From: an uncultured Aliiroseovarius sp.
GTDB taxonomy: Bacteria; Pseudomonadota; Alphaproteobacteria; Rhodobacterales; Rhodobacteraceae
NCBI RefSeq assembly: GCF_947497285.1
Contig: NZ_CANMFT010000001.1
Coordinates: 434,001 to 498,000, forward strand
Direction: 5' to 3'
DNA length: 64,000 nt
Shown here piece after piece: positions 19,056 to 28,005 of the stretch. Under the pieces are notes generated by a model that saw only the letters and a program-made list of their open reading frames with translations, did not search any database and was not told the DNA's origin. Each line of letters begins with the position of its first letter. Positions within the stretch are counted from its first letter, which is position 1. The position numbers and the translations under genes are program-made.

Positions 19056-20435
19056 TTAGACGTTCAGCAAAAGATGCTCACGCTCCCACGGGCTGATGAC
19101 TTGCAAAAACTCATCAAGCTCGGTGTGCTTCACGATGGAGTAGACGCGTGCGAACTCCGGCCCCAGCACCTCGTGCATTTGCTTGGCTTCGTCAAACAGC
19201 TCAAGCGCATAGCCCTGATCGCGCGGGATATCTTCTTCGCCCTCGTAGGCGTCACCCTTGTATAGCGCTTTCGGGCGCTTTTCTTCCATCAGGCCCAGAT
19301 ATCCGGCCGCCAAGCTGGCAGCGATTCCCAGATAGGGGTTGCAATCCATCCCGGCGATGCGGTTTTCGACACGTCGTGCCTTGGGGGAAGACAGCGGCAC
19401 ACGGATCCCCGTCGTGCGGTTGTCACGGCCCCACTCAAGGTTAATGGGCGCGGCGTTGTCTTTCACATAGCGTCGATAGCTGTTCACATAGGGCGCCAGC
19501 ACCGCCACCACGCTGGGCAGGTGGTTCTGCATCCCCGCGATGAAGTGGAAGAAAGCATCGGTGTCGCCGCCTTGCGGGCCTGCAAAGATGTTTTCGCCTG
19601 TCTCAATGTCCAACACCGAATGGTGGATGTGCATCGCCGACCCCGGCTCTTCCGCGATCGGCTTGGCCATGAAGGTGGCGAAACAATCGTGGCGCAGGGC
19701 GGCTTCGCGGATCAGGCGTTTGAAATAGAACACTTCGTCCGCCAGCTTGATCGGGTCACCATGGATCAGGTTGATCTCAAGCTGACCGGCGCCACCTTCC
19801 TGCGTGATGCCGTCAATCTCGAACCCTTGGGCTTCGGCGAAATCATAGATATCGTCGATCACCGGCCCGAACTCGTCGACAGCCGTCATCGAGTAAGCCT
19901 GACGCGCCGCAGCAGGACGACCCGAGCGGCCCATCATCGGCTTGATTTTCTCGGCCGGGTCGATGTTGCGGGCGACCAGATAAAACTCCATCTCGGGCGC
20001 AACGATCGGCTCCCACCCTTGGGCATGATACAGCTCGACCACGCGGCGCAGCACGTTGCGTGGGCTGAACGGGATCGGTTTGTTGTTGCGATCAAACGCG
20101 TCATGGATCACCTGAAGCGTCCAGTCCCCGGTCCAGGGGGCTGCTGTGGCGGTGGACATGTCCGGCTTCAGCGTCATGTCGCGTTCCAGAAAACCTTCGT
20201 CGCCGGCCGCTTCGCCCCAGTCGCCTGTGATGGTTTGGTAGAACACGCTGTCGGGCAGGTGGAAATAGTCCTGACGGGCGAACTTGCGGGCCGGAACCGC
20301 CTTGCCGCGGGCGATGCCTGGAAGGTCCGAGATGATGCATTCGACCTCGTCCAGCCGTTTGCCGTCCAGATATTCTTGTGCGGCCTCGGGCAGGTTCTTC
20401 ATCCACGACGTGGAATTTGGCTTGGTCGTGTCCAT
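19056..20435 (-). CDS. Glutamine synthetase family protein, PuuA-like (gamma-glutamyl-amine synthetase candidate)
   Basis: ATP-dependent ligase of the glutamine synthetase fold. The 459-aa protein has the beta-grasp N-terminus and the catalytic barrel, with metal-binding PEMEFYL (about 145-151), GGAGQLEINL, SAMHIHHSV and the ATP/Glu-binding NRTTGIRVP. There is no obvious adenylylation-site tyrosine loop of housekeeping GlnA, and the end ISPWEREHLLLNV is of the PuuA-like class. These ligate glutamate to amines such as putrescine rather than to ammonia. Its start shares one base with the stop of the amidotransferase gene (TAATG), so the two are coupled. The substrate is inferred from context only. 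Confidence 0.85.
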   Translation of the reverse strand: MDTTKPNSTSWMKNLPEAAQEYLDGKRLDEVECIISDLPGIARGKAVPARKFARQDYFHLPDSVFYQTITGDWGEAAGDEGFLERDMTLKPDMSTATAAPWTGDWTLQVIHDAFDRNNKPIPFSPRNVLRRVVELYHAQGWEPIVAPEMEFYLVARNIDPAEKIKPMMGRSGRPAAARQAYSMTAVDEFGPVIDDIYDFAEAQGFEIDGITQEGGAGQLEINLIHGDPIKLADEVFYFKRLIREAALRHDCFATFMAKPIAEEPGSAMHIHHSVLDIETGENIFAGPQGGDTDAFFHFIAGMQNHLPSVVAVLAPYVNSYRRYVKDNAAPINLEWGRDNRTTGIRVPLSSPKARRVENRIAGMDCNPYLGIAASLAAGYLGLMEEKRPKALYKGDAYEGEEDIPRDQGYALELFDEAKQMHEVLGPEFARVYSIVKHTELDEFLQVISPWEREHLLLNV

Positions 20436-21115
20436 TACTTGTCTCCCTTGTTCAACACGTCGGCCATTCGGTCGGCAAATGCCGGCGCGTCCACGGGTTG
20501 GGATAGATTGTCTTGAGCGGCGTTCAGAATGTCGTCAGAGACATTGCCGCGCCCGCGGTGTTGGATCAGCGCGTCGATCATCTTGGCTGTGAATTCCGGG
20601 TGCGGTTGAATCGTCATGATTCGGTCCCCGATCATGAACCCGGCATTGGCGCAGAAATCATTGCTGGCAAAGACGCGCCCCCCTTCGGGCAGTTCAACCA
20701 CTTGGTCCTGGTGCCAGGCATTCAAAGCGATCTGTTCACCGTCGATGTCATAAGTTTGCCGCCCGACCGCCCAGCCGCCATCGAACTTGGCAACCTTGCC
20801 GCCAAGCGCTTGCGCAATGATCTGGTGGCCGAAGCATACGCCCACCAATGGGCGCCCCGCATCGCGAATCTGGCGGATCAACGCCTCAAGGGGCGCGATC
20901 CAGTCGTGGTCTTCGTAGGCGCCGTGTTTCGACCCCGTGATCAGCCAACCATCTGCTGCATCAGGTCCGCTGGGGAAGTCGCCATCAACGACGCTGTAGG
21001 TCGTGAAGTCATAGCCATATCCGTCCAGCAGGCGGGTGAACATCTGGCCATAGTCGCCAAGTTCGTCGCGCACTTCATCGGGAGAATGGCCGGTTTGAAG
21101 GATACCGATCCTCAT
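20435..21115 (-). CDS. Class I glutamine amidotransferase-like protein
   Basis: The 226-aa protein has the full triad: nucleophile C94 in GVCFGHQII and H172/E174 in QPHPEF. It is a stand-alone domain of the GMP-synthase amidotransferase type. Next to a PuuA-like synthetase it may hydrolyse a gamma-glutamyl amide, as PuuD does in the putrescine pathway, although PuuD itself is of a somewhat different subgroup. It is separated from the upstream permease gene by 146 bases containing a palindrome, so it likely has its own promoter. Confidence 0.85.
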   Translation of the reverse strand: MRIGILQTGHSPDEVRDELGDYGQMFTRLLDGYGYDFTTYSVVDGDFPSGPDAADGWLITGSKHGAYEDHDWIAPLEALIRQIRDAGRPLVGVCFGHQIIAQALGGKVAKFDGGWAVGRQTYDIDGEQIALNAWHQDQVVELPEGGRVFASNDFCANAGFMIGDRIMTIQPHPEFTAKMIDALIQHRGRGNVSDDILNAAQDNLSQPVDAPAFADRMADVLNKGDK

Positions 21116-21124
21116 GAGTCACCA

Positions 21125-21138
21125 AATTTGATCAAATT
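21125..21138. promoter_or_regulatory. Perfect 14-base palindrome before the amidotransferase gene
   Basis: AATTTGATCAAATT is a perfect palindrome 9 bases upstream of the ATG at 21113-21115. An outer pair CCAAAT/ATTTGG at 21122-21147 flanks it asymmetrically. TTGATCAA cores are typical of dimeric regulators such as GntR types. The sequence stands out as AT-rich in a G+C-rich background. Confidence 0.55.
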
Positions 21139-21261
21139 ATGATTTGGACATTATCCGAGCCACTCGATCGGGGCAAGAGGGGAAAATCAAAGGTCGCATT
21201 CATGCCCTTGGTGGGACTGGATCTCGGTGCTTGCGAAGGGGCCATGTGCGATGGCGGACCG

Positions 21262-22068
21262 CTACCGCATCAACGTGCGCATGAACCCGGGACGACGAAT
21301 AACCGCTTGCGGCAAGTGCCGATTCAACCGTTTTCCGATTGTTCCGAAAACCGTGATCACCACCAAGGTCAGCAGGATGAAAAACCCGGCCAGAATGGGG
21401 TAGGGGATGAACGGGTTGAACGTCTTGTCGGCGAAGTAGCTTGCATAATAAAGAGCGTCACCGCGCTGCTGCCAGACCGGAAAGCCTGAGAAATAGACCA
21501 GTGCGGTCGCGTGGAACAGAAAGATCGCCTCGTTCGTATAGGCCGGCCAAGCCAGCCGCAGCATTGACGGCCATACGATCCGTTTGAACCGTGTCCACCC
21601 CGTGATGCCATAGGCGTCAGCAGCTTCCAGATCACCTTTTGGGATTGATTGCAGCGCACCGTGGAAGATCTCGGCGGTATAGGCGGTGGTGTTCAGAAAC
21701 AACACAAGTGCTGCGCCCAGCCACGCCGAGGTAAACGGCGCGAGGAATGGAAGGCTCTGTTTCAGCACCACGAAAAGCGCATAGGCAAAGAACATCTGGA
21801 TGAACAAGGGCGACCCGCGAAACACGTAGACGAAGAATTCGGCCGGTTTACGCAGCCAATAGAGCTGGCTGTTCTTGGCCAGCGCCACGGCGGTTGCGGC
21901 AAAAAAGCCAAACGCAATCGCGATCAGCCCGAAATAGATGTTCCAGATCATGCCTGATCCGATCAGGGTGATCTGCTCGCACAGGGTGAAATCTTCCCGA
22001 GGCAGAAGCCGCTCACCAATGCCAACTGATCGCAGCGCATAGTCCTGAATGGTTTGAAGGCAGCTCAT
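21262..22068 (-). CDS. Polar amino acid ABC transporter permease (second)
   Basis: Inner-membrane subunit of a His/Glu/Gln/Arg/opine-type importer. The 268-aa protein has about five TM helices and the permease EAA-type loop EAADAYGITGWTRFKRIVWP near the middle-to-late region, which contacts the ATPase. RGSPLFIQMFF is the typical early motif of this family. It overlaps the first permease gene by four bases (ATGA), as usual for such pairs. Confidence 0.92.
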   Translation of the reverse strand: MSCLQTIQDYALRSVGIGERLLPREDFTLCEQITLIGSGMIWNIYFGLIAIAFGFFAATAVALAKNSQLYWLRKPAEFFVYVFRGSPLFIQMFFAYALFVVLKQSLPFLAPFTSAWLGAALVLFLNTTAYTAEIFHGALQSIPKGDLEAADAYGITGWTRFKRIVWPSMLRLAWPAYTNEAIFLFHATALVYFSGFPVWQQRGDALYYASYFADKTFNPFIPYPILAGFFILLTLVVITVFGTIGKRLNRHLPQAVIRRPGFMRTLMR

Positions 22069-22949
22069 TGGGCGGCCTTTCTTTGGGCTTCACCGGCGGC
22101 GGTGGCCTGTCCATGCGACAAGCGGGCCGAGATCCGTTTGAACACCCGTTCACTGACCGAGGTCAGCATCAGATAGAACACAAGCAGACCGAAGAAATAG
22201 ATCGCATGCCAATTGCCATGCGGATAATCAGAAAAGCGCGCCGTCTTGGTGCCGCCAAGTTCGCGTGCCCAATAGACGATATCCTCAACCCCCAGCAGGA
22301 ACAGAAGCGGTGTCGCCTTGACGAGGATCATCCAAAGGTTGGACAGGCCGGGCAACGCATAGACCCACATCTGCGGCACGAGGATGCGCCAAAAGGTCTG
22401 GCGCTGGGTCATGCCATAGGCTTCTGCGGTTTCCAGCTGGGCGCGCGGAACGGCCCGCATGGCACCGAAAAGGACGTTGGCGGCAAACGCGCCGAACACG
22501 ATGGAAAAGGTCAGCACCGCAAGCGAGAACCCATAGGTTTCGTGCACCCATTGTGGGCTGGTGGACAAGGGTAACTTGGCCTGCGTGCAGACCACGAAAT
22601 CACTGCCCTGACGAATTGGTTCCGACCAATCGGGGCACTTGACCTTGTGGCGCAGGTATTCGAACGCCTGATCCAGCGCGATAACGAAGAACATGAAAAA
22701 CGCGATGTCCGGCACGCCACGCACGATCGCCGTGTAGGTCTTGCCCAAAAGGCTGAGCGGTAGGAACCGCGACCGTGCGGCGGCGGCCCCTGCAAAGCCG
22801 AACAAAAGCGCGACCGGTGCGGTGATCAGCAAAAGCACGATGACCGTGACGAACGAGCCATAGAACCCCAAATGCTTGCCTGTGGTGAGGTAGCAGCTGA
22901 GCCAGCTCAGGCCCTCAAGCGTCGACGGATCAGAGCAGTAGGAAAACAT
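22065..22949 (-). CDS. Polar amino acid ABC transporter permease (first)
   Basis: The 294-aa partner permease has family motifs RGVPDIAFFMFFV and the EAA loop ETAEAYGMTQRQTFWRILVP. A periplasmic loop between the second and third helices (about 105-145) contains three cysteines (CPDW, VVCTQ region), more than usual. It is followed by the second permease with an ATGA overlap. It is separated from the binding-protein gene by 101 bases holding two stem-loops. Confidence 0.92.
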   Translation of the reverse strand: MFSYCSDPSTLEGLSWLSCYLTTGKHLGFYGSFVTVIVLLLITAPVALLFGFAGAAAARSRFLPLSLLGKTYTAIVRGVPDIAFFMFFVIALDQAFEYLRHKVKCPDWSEPIRQGSDFVVCTQAKLPLSTSPQWVHETYGFSLAVLTFSIVFGAFAANVLFGAMRAVPRAQLETAEAYGMTQRQTFWRILVPQMWVYALPGLSNLWMILVKATPLLFLLGVEDIVYWARELGGTKTARFSDYPHGNWHAIYFFGLLVFYLMLTSVSERVFKRISARLSHGQATAAGEAQRKAAQ

Positions 22950-22971
22950 TGCAGATACCGGTTGGGGATCG

Positions 22972-23007
22972 TGCCACCTTGAACGGTCCGTCTCGGACCG
23001 GGTGGCA
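22972..23007 (-). other. Strong stem-loop between binding-protein and permease genes
   Basis: TGCCACC at 22972-22978 pairs with GGTGGCA at 23001-23007, and CGGTCC at 22984-22989 pairs with GGACCG at 22995-23000. There is no T-run. Structures here commonly protect the abundant binding-protein mRNA or limit readthrough to permeases. Confidence 0.6.
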
Positions 23008-23016
23008 GGGATGGCC

Positions 23017-23035
23017 CGCGCAACAGATGTGCGCG
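23017..23035 (-). other. Second stem-loop in the same gap
   Basis: CGCGC at 23017-23021 pairs with GCGCG at 23031-23035 around a 9-base loop, with an extra GGC/GCC pair outside. It is 16 bases after the binding-protein stop and would add to the 3'-end protection of that message. Confidence 0.45.
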
Positions 23036-23050
23036 AGCCAACGGGTCATA

Positions 23051-23773
23051 TTAGAACTGCGAAGCGACTTCCCACTTGGCAATCAACGTGTTCAGCGTGC
23101 CGTCGTCCTTCATGGACTGGATCGCCGCATCGAAGATGTCGCGCAGTTCGGTGTCGCTTTCGCGGAAACCCATACCGACGCCGCCGCCGATCATTTCCAT
23201 CCGCTCCAGCATCACCAACCCGTCCGAACCGACCATGGTGTCAAGGAAGCTCTTGTCGGCTAGAACCGCATCGGCCTCGCCACCTTTTACGGCCGCGACA
23301 GTTTCTTCGGGTGTCGGAAACTCGACAAGGGTCCAGCCCTGTTCCGCCACGAACGCCGCCTGAATGGTGGTCGCTTGCGCTGCAACAACGCCAGTTGCCG
23401 GGTCGACATCAGCCGACATCGCACCATAAGCCGAGGGATCTGGCGGGGTGTAGGGTTGGGTGAAGTCAATCACTTCGTCGCGTTCGTCGGTGATCGACAT
23501 GCCCGCGATGATCGCATCATAGTTGCCGGAAACGAGGTTGGGGATGATCGTGTCCCATTCGTTCTTGACCCATTCACAGGTCAATTCGGCGCGCTTGCAC
23601 AGCTCGTCGCCCAGCTCGCGTTCGAAGCCGTCGATCTCGCCGGCATCGTTCACGAAGTTCCACGGCGCATAGGCACCTTCCGTGCCCAAACGCACGGTCT
23701 TGCCGTGGTTGTCCGCCATAGCGAAGCCGGCGGTAAGCGCCAGTGCTGCGGTTGAAAGGATCAGCTTTTTCAT
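23051..23773 (-). CDS. Periplasmic amino-acid-binding protein of the ABC transporter
   Basis: The 240-aa product has a clear signal peptide (MKKLILSTAALALTAGFAMA) and the SBP family 3 fold. Typical motifs are TEGAYAPWNFV, DGFERELGDELCKR and the ligand-site IIAGMSITDERDEVIDFTQP. The cysteine pair in CKRAELTC and overall pattern resemble lysine/arginine/ornithine-binding proteins, so a basic amino acid or polyamine-like ligand is plausible. It lies between the ATPase and permease genes in one minus-strand unit. Confidence 0.92.
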   Translation of the reverse strand: MKKLILSTAALALTAGFAMADNHGKTVRLGTEGAYAPWNFVNDAGEIDGFERELGDELCKRAELTCEWVKNEWDTIIPNLVSGNYDAIIAGMSITDERDEVIDFTQPYTPPDPSAYGAMSADVDPATGVVAAQATTIQAAFVAEQGWTLVEFPTPEETVAAVKGGEADAVLADKSFLDTMVGSDGLVMLERMEMIGGGVGMGFRESDTELRDIFDAAIQSMKDDGTLNTLIAKWEVASQF

Positions 23774-23822
23774 TGGTTTACTCCCTTAGTGGTGTTGTTT
23801 GGTTTCTTTGTTGTTGAACAGG

Positions 23823-24626
23823 TCAGCTCGATTGGGTGGCTGACAAAAACTGTTGGAGCCGCTCGCTTTTGGGCGACCCGAACAGGGTTTCGGGTGGGCC
23901 TTCTTCTTCGATCAGGCCTTGATGCAGAAAGATAACATGGTCCGATACATCCGCGGCCAGTCGCATGTCGTGGGTCACGATCACCATTGTGCGGCCTTCG
24001 AACGCCAGATCCCGGATGACCTTGACGACCTCTTGTTCAAGTTCGGGATCAAGCGCCGAGGTGGGTTCGTCAAACAACAGCGCCTTTGGCTCCATGCACA
24101 GCGCGCGCGCAATCGCGGCACGTTGTTGTTGCCCGCCCGACAATTGAGCAGGCCAGACATCGCATTTGTCGCCAATGCCCACTTTCGCCAGATAGGCGCG
24201 TGCTTTTTCTTCAACCTCGGCCTTGTCGCGCCCCAACACGGTAACGGGGGCCTCCATCACGTTTTGCAAAATGGTCATATGGGACCAGAGGTTGAACTGC
24301 TGAAACACCATCGACAGGTTTGTGCGAATGCGTGTCACCTGAGCCCGGTCAGCGGGATGGCGGTGCATGGCATGGCCGCGCCACTTGATCGGCTCGCCTT
24401 CGAACAGGATGTCGCCCTGCTGGCTGTCTTCAAGCAGATTGGCACAGCGCAGCAACGTCGATTTGCCAGAGCCGGACGACCCGATCAGGGACACCACGTG
24501 CCCCCGCTCCGCCACCAGATCGACGCCCTTGAGGACCTCAAGCGCCCCATAGCTCTTGTGAAGATCATGGATTTCGATCACGGGGGACGTGTCTGAGGAT
24601 TTTTGGGCAGCTGTGTCTAGTGGCAC
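23823..24626 (-). CDS. Polar amino acid ABC transporter ATP-binding protein
   Basis: ATPase of the importer. With the GTG start at 24626 the product is 267 aa. Walker A is GSSGSGKST at 49-57, the signature is LSGGQQQRAAIARAL, and Walker B is LLFDEPTSALDPE followed by the H-loop VTHDM. An ATG at 24683 is also in frame, but lacks a Shine-Dalgarno and would add a non-conserved Cys-rich extension. The GTG has AGG 7 bases before it; the start remains moderately uncertain. This is the first gene of the transporter unit. Confidence 0.9.
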   Translation of the reverse strand: MPLDTAAQKSSDTSPVIEIHDLHKSYGALEVLKGVDLVAERGHVVSLIGSSGSGKSTLLRCANLLEDSQQGDILFEGEPIKWRGHAMHRHPADRAQVTRIRTNLSMVFQQFNLWSHMTILQNVMEAPVTVLGRDKAEVEEKARAYLAKVGIGDKCDVWPAQLSGGQQQRAAIARALCMEPKALLFDEPTSALDPELEQEVVKVIRDLAFEGRTMVIVTHDMRLAADVSDHVIFLHQGLIEEEGPPETLFGSPKSERLQQFLSATQSS

Positions 24627-24671
24627 GTAGGAACCTGACGGTAAACAAGTGATGTGACATCGGAGTAGGGC

Positions 24672-24690
24672 GCAATTTGACATGAATTGC
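24672..24690. promoter_or_regulatory. Inverted repeat upstream of the ABC transporter unit
   Basis: GCAATT at 24672-24677 and AATTGC at 24685-24690 flank TGACATG. It lies about 45-65 bases before the ATPase start. The AATTTGA half resembles the palindrome before the amidotransferase gene, hinting at a shared regulator. Confidence 0.4.
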
Positions 24691-24884
24691 AACGGCGAAA
24701 AGGCGGGGAAGTCACGTAAATCAGGGCGAATGGACGGTGCAACCGACAATTTGCGCCTGTCCTGCGCGCATGAGTTGAATGCGCCGGGCTGCATGTCTGC
24801 ATCTGGCGCATCGCGTTCAGCCGCGAAGGACTGCGGCGAAATCTGGTGTGCTGGGCCAGAGCAGTTGGCAGCTTTGGCGCGCGC

Positions 24885-25340
24885 CTAGGCCCGATCGGCC
24901 TCAATCAATTCGGCTGCCCGCAAGCGGGCGTGATTGTTTTCAAGGTCGGTGATGCCCAGAAAGCGAGGGATCATGCGCATCAGGGCATCTTCCTCGACCG
25001 AACGCGTGCCATCTGCCAACACGACGGACCACGCGGCTTCGACCACCGACAGGCGGTCCTCAAGCGGTACGGCTTCTTTCACGGTGTTGGTGAAGCGCAC
25101 CGTGTCGGGGGCGGCTTCCTCAAGAAGCTCCGCCTCGCGCCGAAGCTCGATCGCGTCATCCTGCGACAAGCCATAACGTTGCGACAGGATATGGGTGATC
25201 GCGTCGGTTTCAGCCGTTTCATATTGGTGATCGGACCGGGCAAGGCGCACCAGAAGGGCGGCGATTGCCAACCGGGCATCTGCATCGTCAAACGGGTCAG
25301 GCGCGGGCTGGGTGAGTTTGGCAAGAAGGGATCGGATCAT
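24885..25340 (-). CDS. TerB-family (tellurite resistance B-like) protein
   Basis: The 151-aa helical protein has the TerB-like pattern: an acidic metal-binding style segment in the first helical repeat (LARSDHQYETAETDAI) and a matching second repeat (VVLADGTRSVEEDALM) about 75 residues later. It is the short single-domain form common in alphaproteobacteria as an orphan gene and not part of a ter operon. Any tellurite role is unproven. The flanking 258 bases to the transporter hold only the inverted repeat above. Confidence 0.82.
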   Translation of the reverse strand: MIRSLLAKLTQPAPDPFDDADARLAIAALLVRLARSDHQYETAETDAITHILSQRYGLSQDDAIELRREAELLEEAAPDTVRFTNTVKEAVPLEDRLSVVEAAWSVVLADGTRSVEEDALMRMIPRFLGITDLENNHARLRAAELIEADRA

Positions 25341-25441
25341 GGGGGAAACCTATGCGATACGTCGAAAAAAACCAGACTGTTGTGGCACCGGGGCCAGTCA
25401 CCTTTGCGTCAGCGGGCCGTGCAATGGGCCGGTGCAACGTG

Positions 25442-26119
25442 TCAACTGCCCGGACTGTCTAAAGAATAGCGGATGTCGTCAATGGCAATCCCGCCCGGAT
25501 CGCGGTGCGTCAGGGTGATCGCCGCAGCAGGCGGTGTGACCTGCACCGCGATCTTCGTCACACCATGTGCAGGGGTGACGGTATGGCGCGCGATTTCATG
25601 GCCTGACGGGGCAAAGAAGGTCAGCATGACAGGCCCCGGTTGTGGGCGCGCGCCCAGCGGGTCGGCATAATCCGCATGCAGTTTCAGCGCAAAGCCCGTG
25701 ATCGTGCCGTCAAAGACAAAGGCCAACGCCCCTTCGCCCCGCCCGGACCGCTGTGCAAACCCGTCCGGTCCAAGGGGAAAACCCGCTGTTGATCCGAAAC
25801 CTGCGTGGAAGGCCACGGCCAGAACCGCAGCCTTGCCGCCGATATCCGCGATAAGCGGCAGGGTGGGCTGGCCGGTCAGCAGTTCGAACCCGTCGGTCGA
25901 CTCAATGGACTGGCCACGCAGCCTTGCGCCAATGGACAGGCCGGGAAAGACCAATGGACCCGTCAGCGCCAGCCCAGGTTCGGGCAGGGTTGGGTAGCTC
26001 TCAAAATCAACATGGCCGGACAACTGCGCGGCCATATCGTCGTATTCAACCGGGGTCACGCTGCCTGCCAGCGCGGGGGGCGCGGCAAGGATCGCTCCTG
26101 CCAGAAGCGCCCGGATCAT
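25442..26119 (-). CDS. Secreted hypothetical protein coupled to pyrG
   Basis: The 225-aa product starts [20 protein letters not shown], a signal peptide with an ALA-like cleavage site. The rest is beta-rich with Gly/Pro/Thr, and the end [15 protein letters not shown] resembles the terminal strand of carbohydrate-binding-like jelly-roll or PEP-CTERM-associated domains. There are no cysteines after the signal. ATG 26119 overlaps the pyrG stop (ATGA at 26116-26119), so it is translated from the pyrG message. The frame extends upstream in antisense-like pyrG sequence, which is not coding here. Function not recognised. Confidence 0.75.
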   Translation of the reverse strand: MIRALLAGAILAAPPALAGSVTPVEYDDMAAQLSGHVDFESYPTLPEPGLALTGPLVFPGLSIGARLRGQSIESTDGFELLTGQPTLPLIADIGGKAAVLAVAFHAGFGSTAGFPLGPDGFAQRSGRGEGALAFVFDGTITGFALKLHADYADPLGARPQPGPVMLTFFAPSGHEIARHTVTPAHGVTKIAVQVTPPAAAITLTHRDPGGIAIDDIRYSLDSPGS

Positions 26120-27759
26120 ACCAAGCGCTCGACCTCTTTCGCTGCGCGCACGAAATCGGCGAACAGGGGGGCAGGGTCGAACGGTTTGGATTTCAGTTCC
26201 GGGTGGAACTGCACGCCGATGAACCATGGGTGGTCTTCCCACTCGACGATCTCGGGCAGGCGCCCATCAGGCGACATGCCGGAAAACTTCAAACCGCAGC
26301 TTTCCAACTGCTCACGATACTTCGTGTCCACCTCATAGCGGTGACGGTGGCGTTCTTCGATTGTCGTATCGCCATAGATCTGCGCCACTTTCGACCCTTC
26401 GCTTAGGGTTGCCGTGTAGGCGCCAAGTCGCATCGTGCCGCCCTTGTCGTCGGACACCGCGCGCTTGACCTTGTAGTTGCCCTGCACCCATTCCTTGAGG
26501 TGATAGACAACTGGCGTAAAGCGGGTTTCACCGGCCTCGTGGTCAAATTCTTCTGACCCGGCATCGGTGATGCCTGCCACATTCCGGGCCGCTTCGACCA
26601 CCGCCATCTGCATTCCCAGACATATGCCCAGATAGGGGATCTTGCGTTCACGGGCGAATTGCGCGGCCCTGATCTTGCCTTCGGTGCCGCGTTCGCCAAA
26701 GCCGCCGGGCACAAGGATGGCGTGGAACCCTTCCAGATAAGGCGCGGGGTCTTCCTGACCAAACAACTCTGCATCGACCCATTCAAGACGCACCCTGACA
26801 CGGTTGGCCATGCCACCATGCATCAGGGCTTCTTTGATTGACTTATAGGCGTCTTCTAGCTGGGTATACTTGCCCACAACGGCCACGCGCACTTCGCCTT
26901 CGGCGTTGTGAATGCGGTCTTCGACATCTTCCCAGCGACGCAGGTCGGGTTTGGGGGCGGGGGCGATCTGGAACGCATCCAGCACGGCCTGATCCAGACC
27001 GACATGGTGAAACGCCATCGGGGCTTCATAGATCGACTTCAGGTCATAGGCCGGAATCACAGCGTCAAGGCGGACGTTACAAAACAGCGCGATCTTGGCG
27101 CGCTCTTTTTCCGGGATGGTGTGTTCGGCGCGGCAAACCAACACGTCGGGCGCGATGCCGATTGAGCGCAGTTCCTTCACCGAGTGCTGGGTGGGTTTGG
27201 TCTTCAATTCGCCCGAGGCCGCAAGGAACGGCAACAAGGTCAGGTGCATGAAGATGCACTGGCCACGCGGGCGTTCTTGACTGAACTGGCGGATCGCTTC
27301 AAAAAAGGGCAGGGCTTCGATGTCACCGACCGTGCCGCCGATTTCACACAGCATGAAATCAACCTCGTCATCACCAATTTCGATGAAGTCTTTGATTTCG
27401 TTGGTGACGTGCGGGATCACCTGAATGGTTTTGCCCAGATAATCGCCGCGCCGCTCTTTCTCCAAAACGGTTGTGTAAATGCGCCCGGAACTGACCGAGT
27501 CCGTGTTGCGCGCCGCGACGCCGGTGAACCGTTCATAGTGACCAAGGTCCAGATCGGTTTCCGCGCCGTCATCGGTGACGAACACCTCGCCGTGCTCAAA
27601 CGGGCTCATCGTGCCGGGGTCGACGTTCAGGTAAGGGTCAAGCTTGCGCATCCGCACCGAATACCCACGCGCCTGTAACAGCGCGCCAAGGGCCGCCGCG
27701 GTCAGCCCCTTGCCCAATGAAGAAACAACACCACCGGTGATGAAAATGTAACGTGCCAT
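26116..27759 (-). CDS. pyrG: CTP synthase
   Basis: Converts UTP to CTP using glutamine and ATP. The 547-aa protein begins with the amidoligase domain [20 protein letters not shown] and has a C-terminal glutamine amidotransferase domain with nucleophile C380 in YLGICLGMQ and the His/Glu pair in GVQFHPE. Length is typical. secG lies 247 bases upstream on the same strand, an arrangement common in Rhodobacterales, but the gap holds a palindrome and probably a separate promoter. Confidence 0.97.
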   Translation of the reverse strand: MARYIFITGGVVSSLGKGLTAAALGALLQARGYSVRMRKLDPYLNVDPGTMSPFEHGEVFVTDDGAETDLDLGHYERFTGVAARNTDSVSSGRIYTTVLEKERRGDYLGKTIQVIPHVTNEIKDFIEIGDDEVDFMLCEIGGTVGDIEALPFFEAIRQFSQERPRGQCIFMHLTLLPFLAASGELKTKPTQHSVKELRSIGIAPDVLVCRAEHTIPEKERAKIALFCNVRLDAVIPAYDLKSIYEAPMAFHHVGLDQAVLDAFQIAPAPKPDLRRWEDVEDRIHNAEGEVRVAVVGKYTQLEDAYKSIKEALMHGGMANRVRVRLEWVDAELFGQEDPAPYLEGFHAILVPGGFGERGTEGKIRAAQFARERKIPYLGICLGMQMAVVEAARNVAGITDAGSEEFDHEAGETRFTPVVYHLKEWVQGNYKVKRAVSDDKGGTMRLGAYTATLSEGSKVAQIYGDTTIEERHRHRYEVDTKYREQLESCGLKFSGMSPDGRLPEIVEWEDHPWFIGVQFHPELKSKPFDPAPLFADFVRAAKEVERLV

Positions 27760-27962
27760 GCGTCAGGCTGCCCCCGTGAAACCGGCGCAAAGGCGCCTTA
27801 GATTATTGGCTCTCGAACTCGCGAAACGGCCACAAAAAAGGCCCCAGCGAATCCGCTTTCCACGGGGTTAAAGAGATAACCGATTCCGATGCCCCGCGCA
27901 ACCGGATCGCAAGATGATGGGGCAGGAAATCCGCCCCTCCTCAAGGTATTGTGGGTATTAGC

Positions 27963-28005
27963 GCGTTTTGAGATTAAGTTGTGACACAACTTGGTCTCGA
28001 AACGC
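27963..28005. repeat. Long interrupted palindrome directly after secG
   Basis: GCGTTTTGAGA at 27963-27973 pairs with TCTCGAAACGC at 27995-28005 with one G-T type mismatch. Inside, AAGTTGTG and CACAACTT at 27976-27992 are perfectly paired around one base. There is no T-run, and the structure starts 1 base beyond the secG stop. It has the look of a dispersed palindromic element; only one copy is in this window. Confidence 0.6.
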
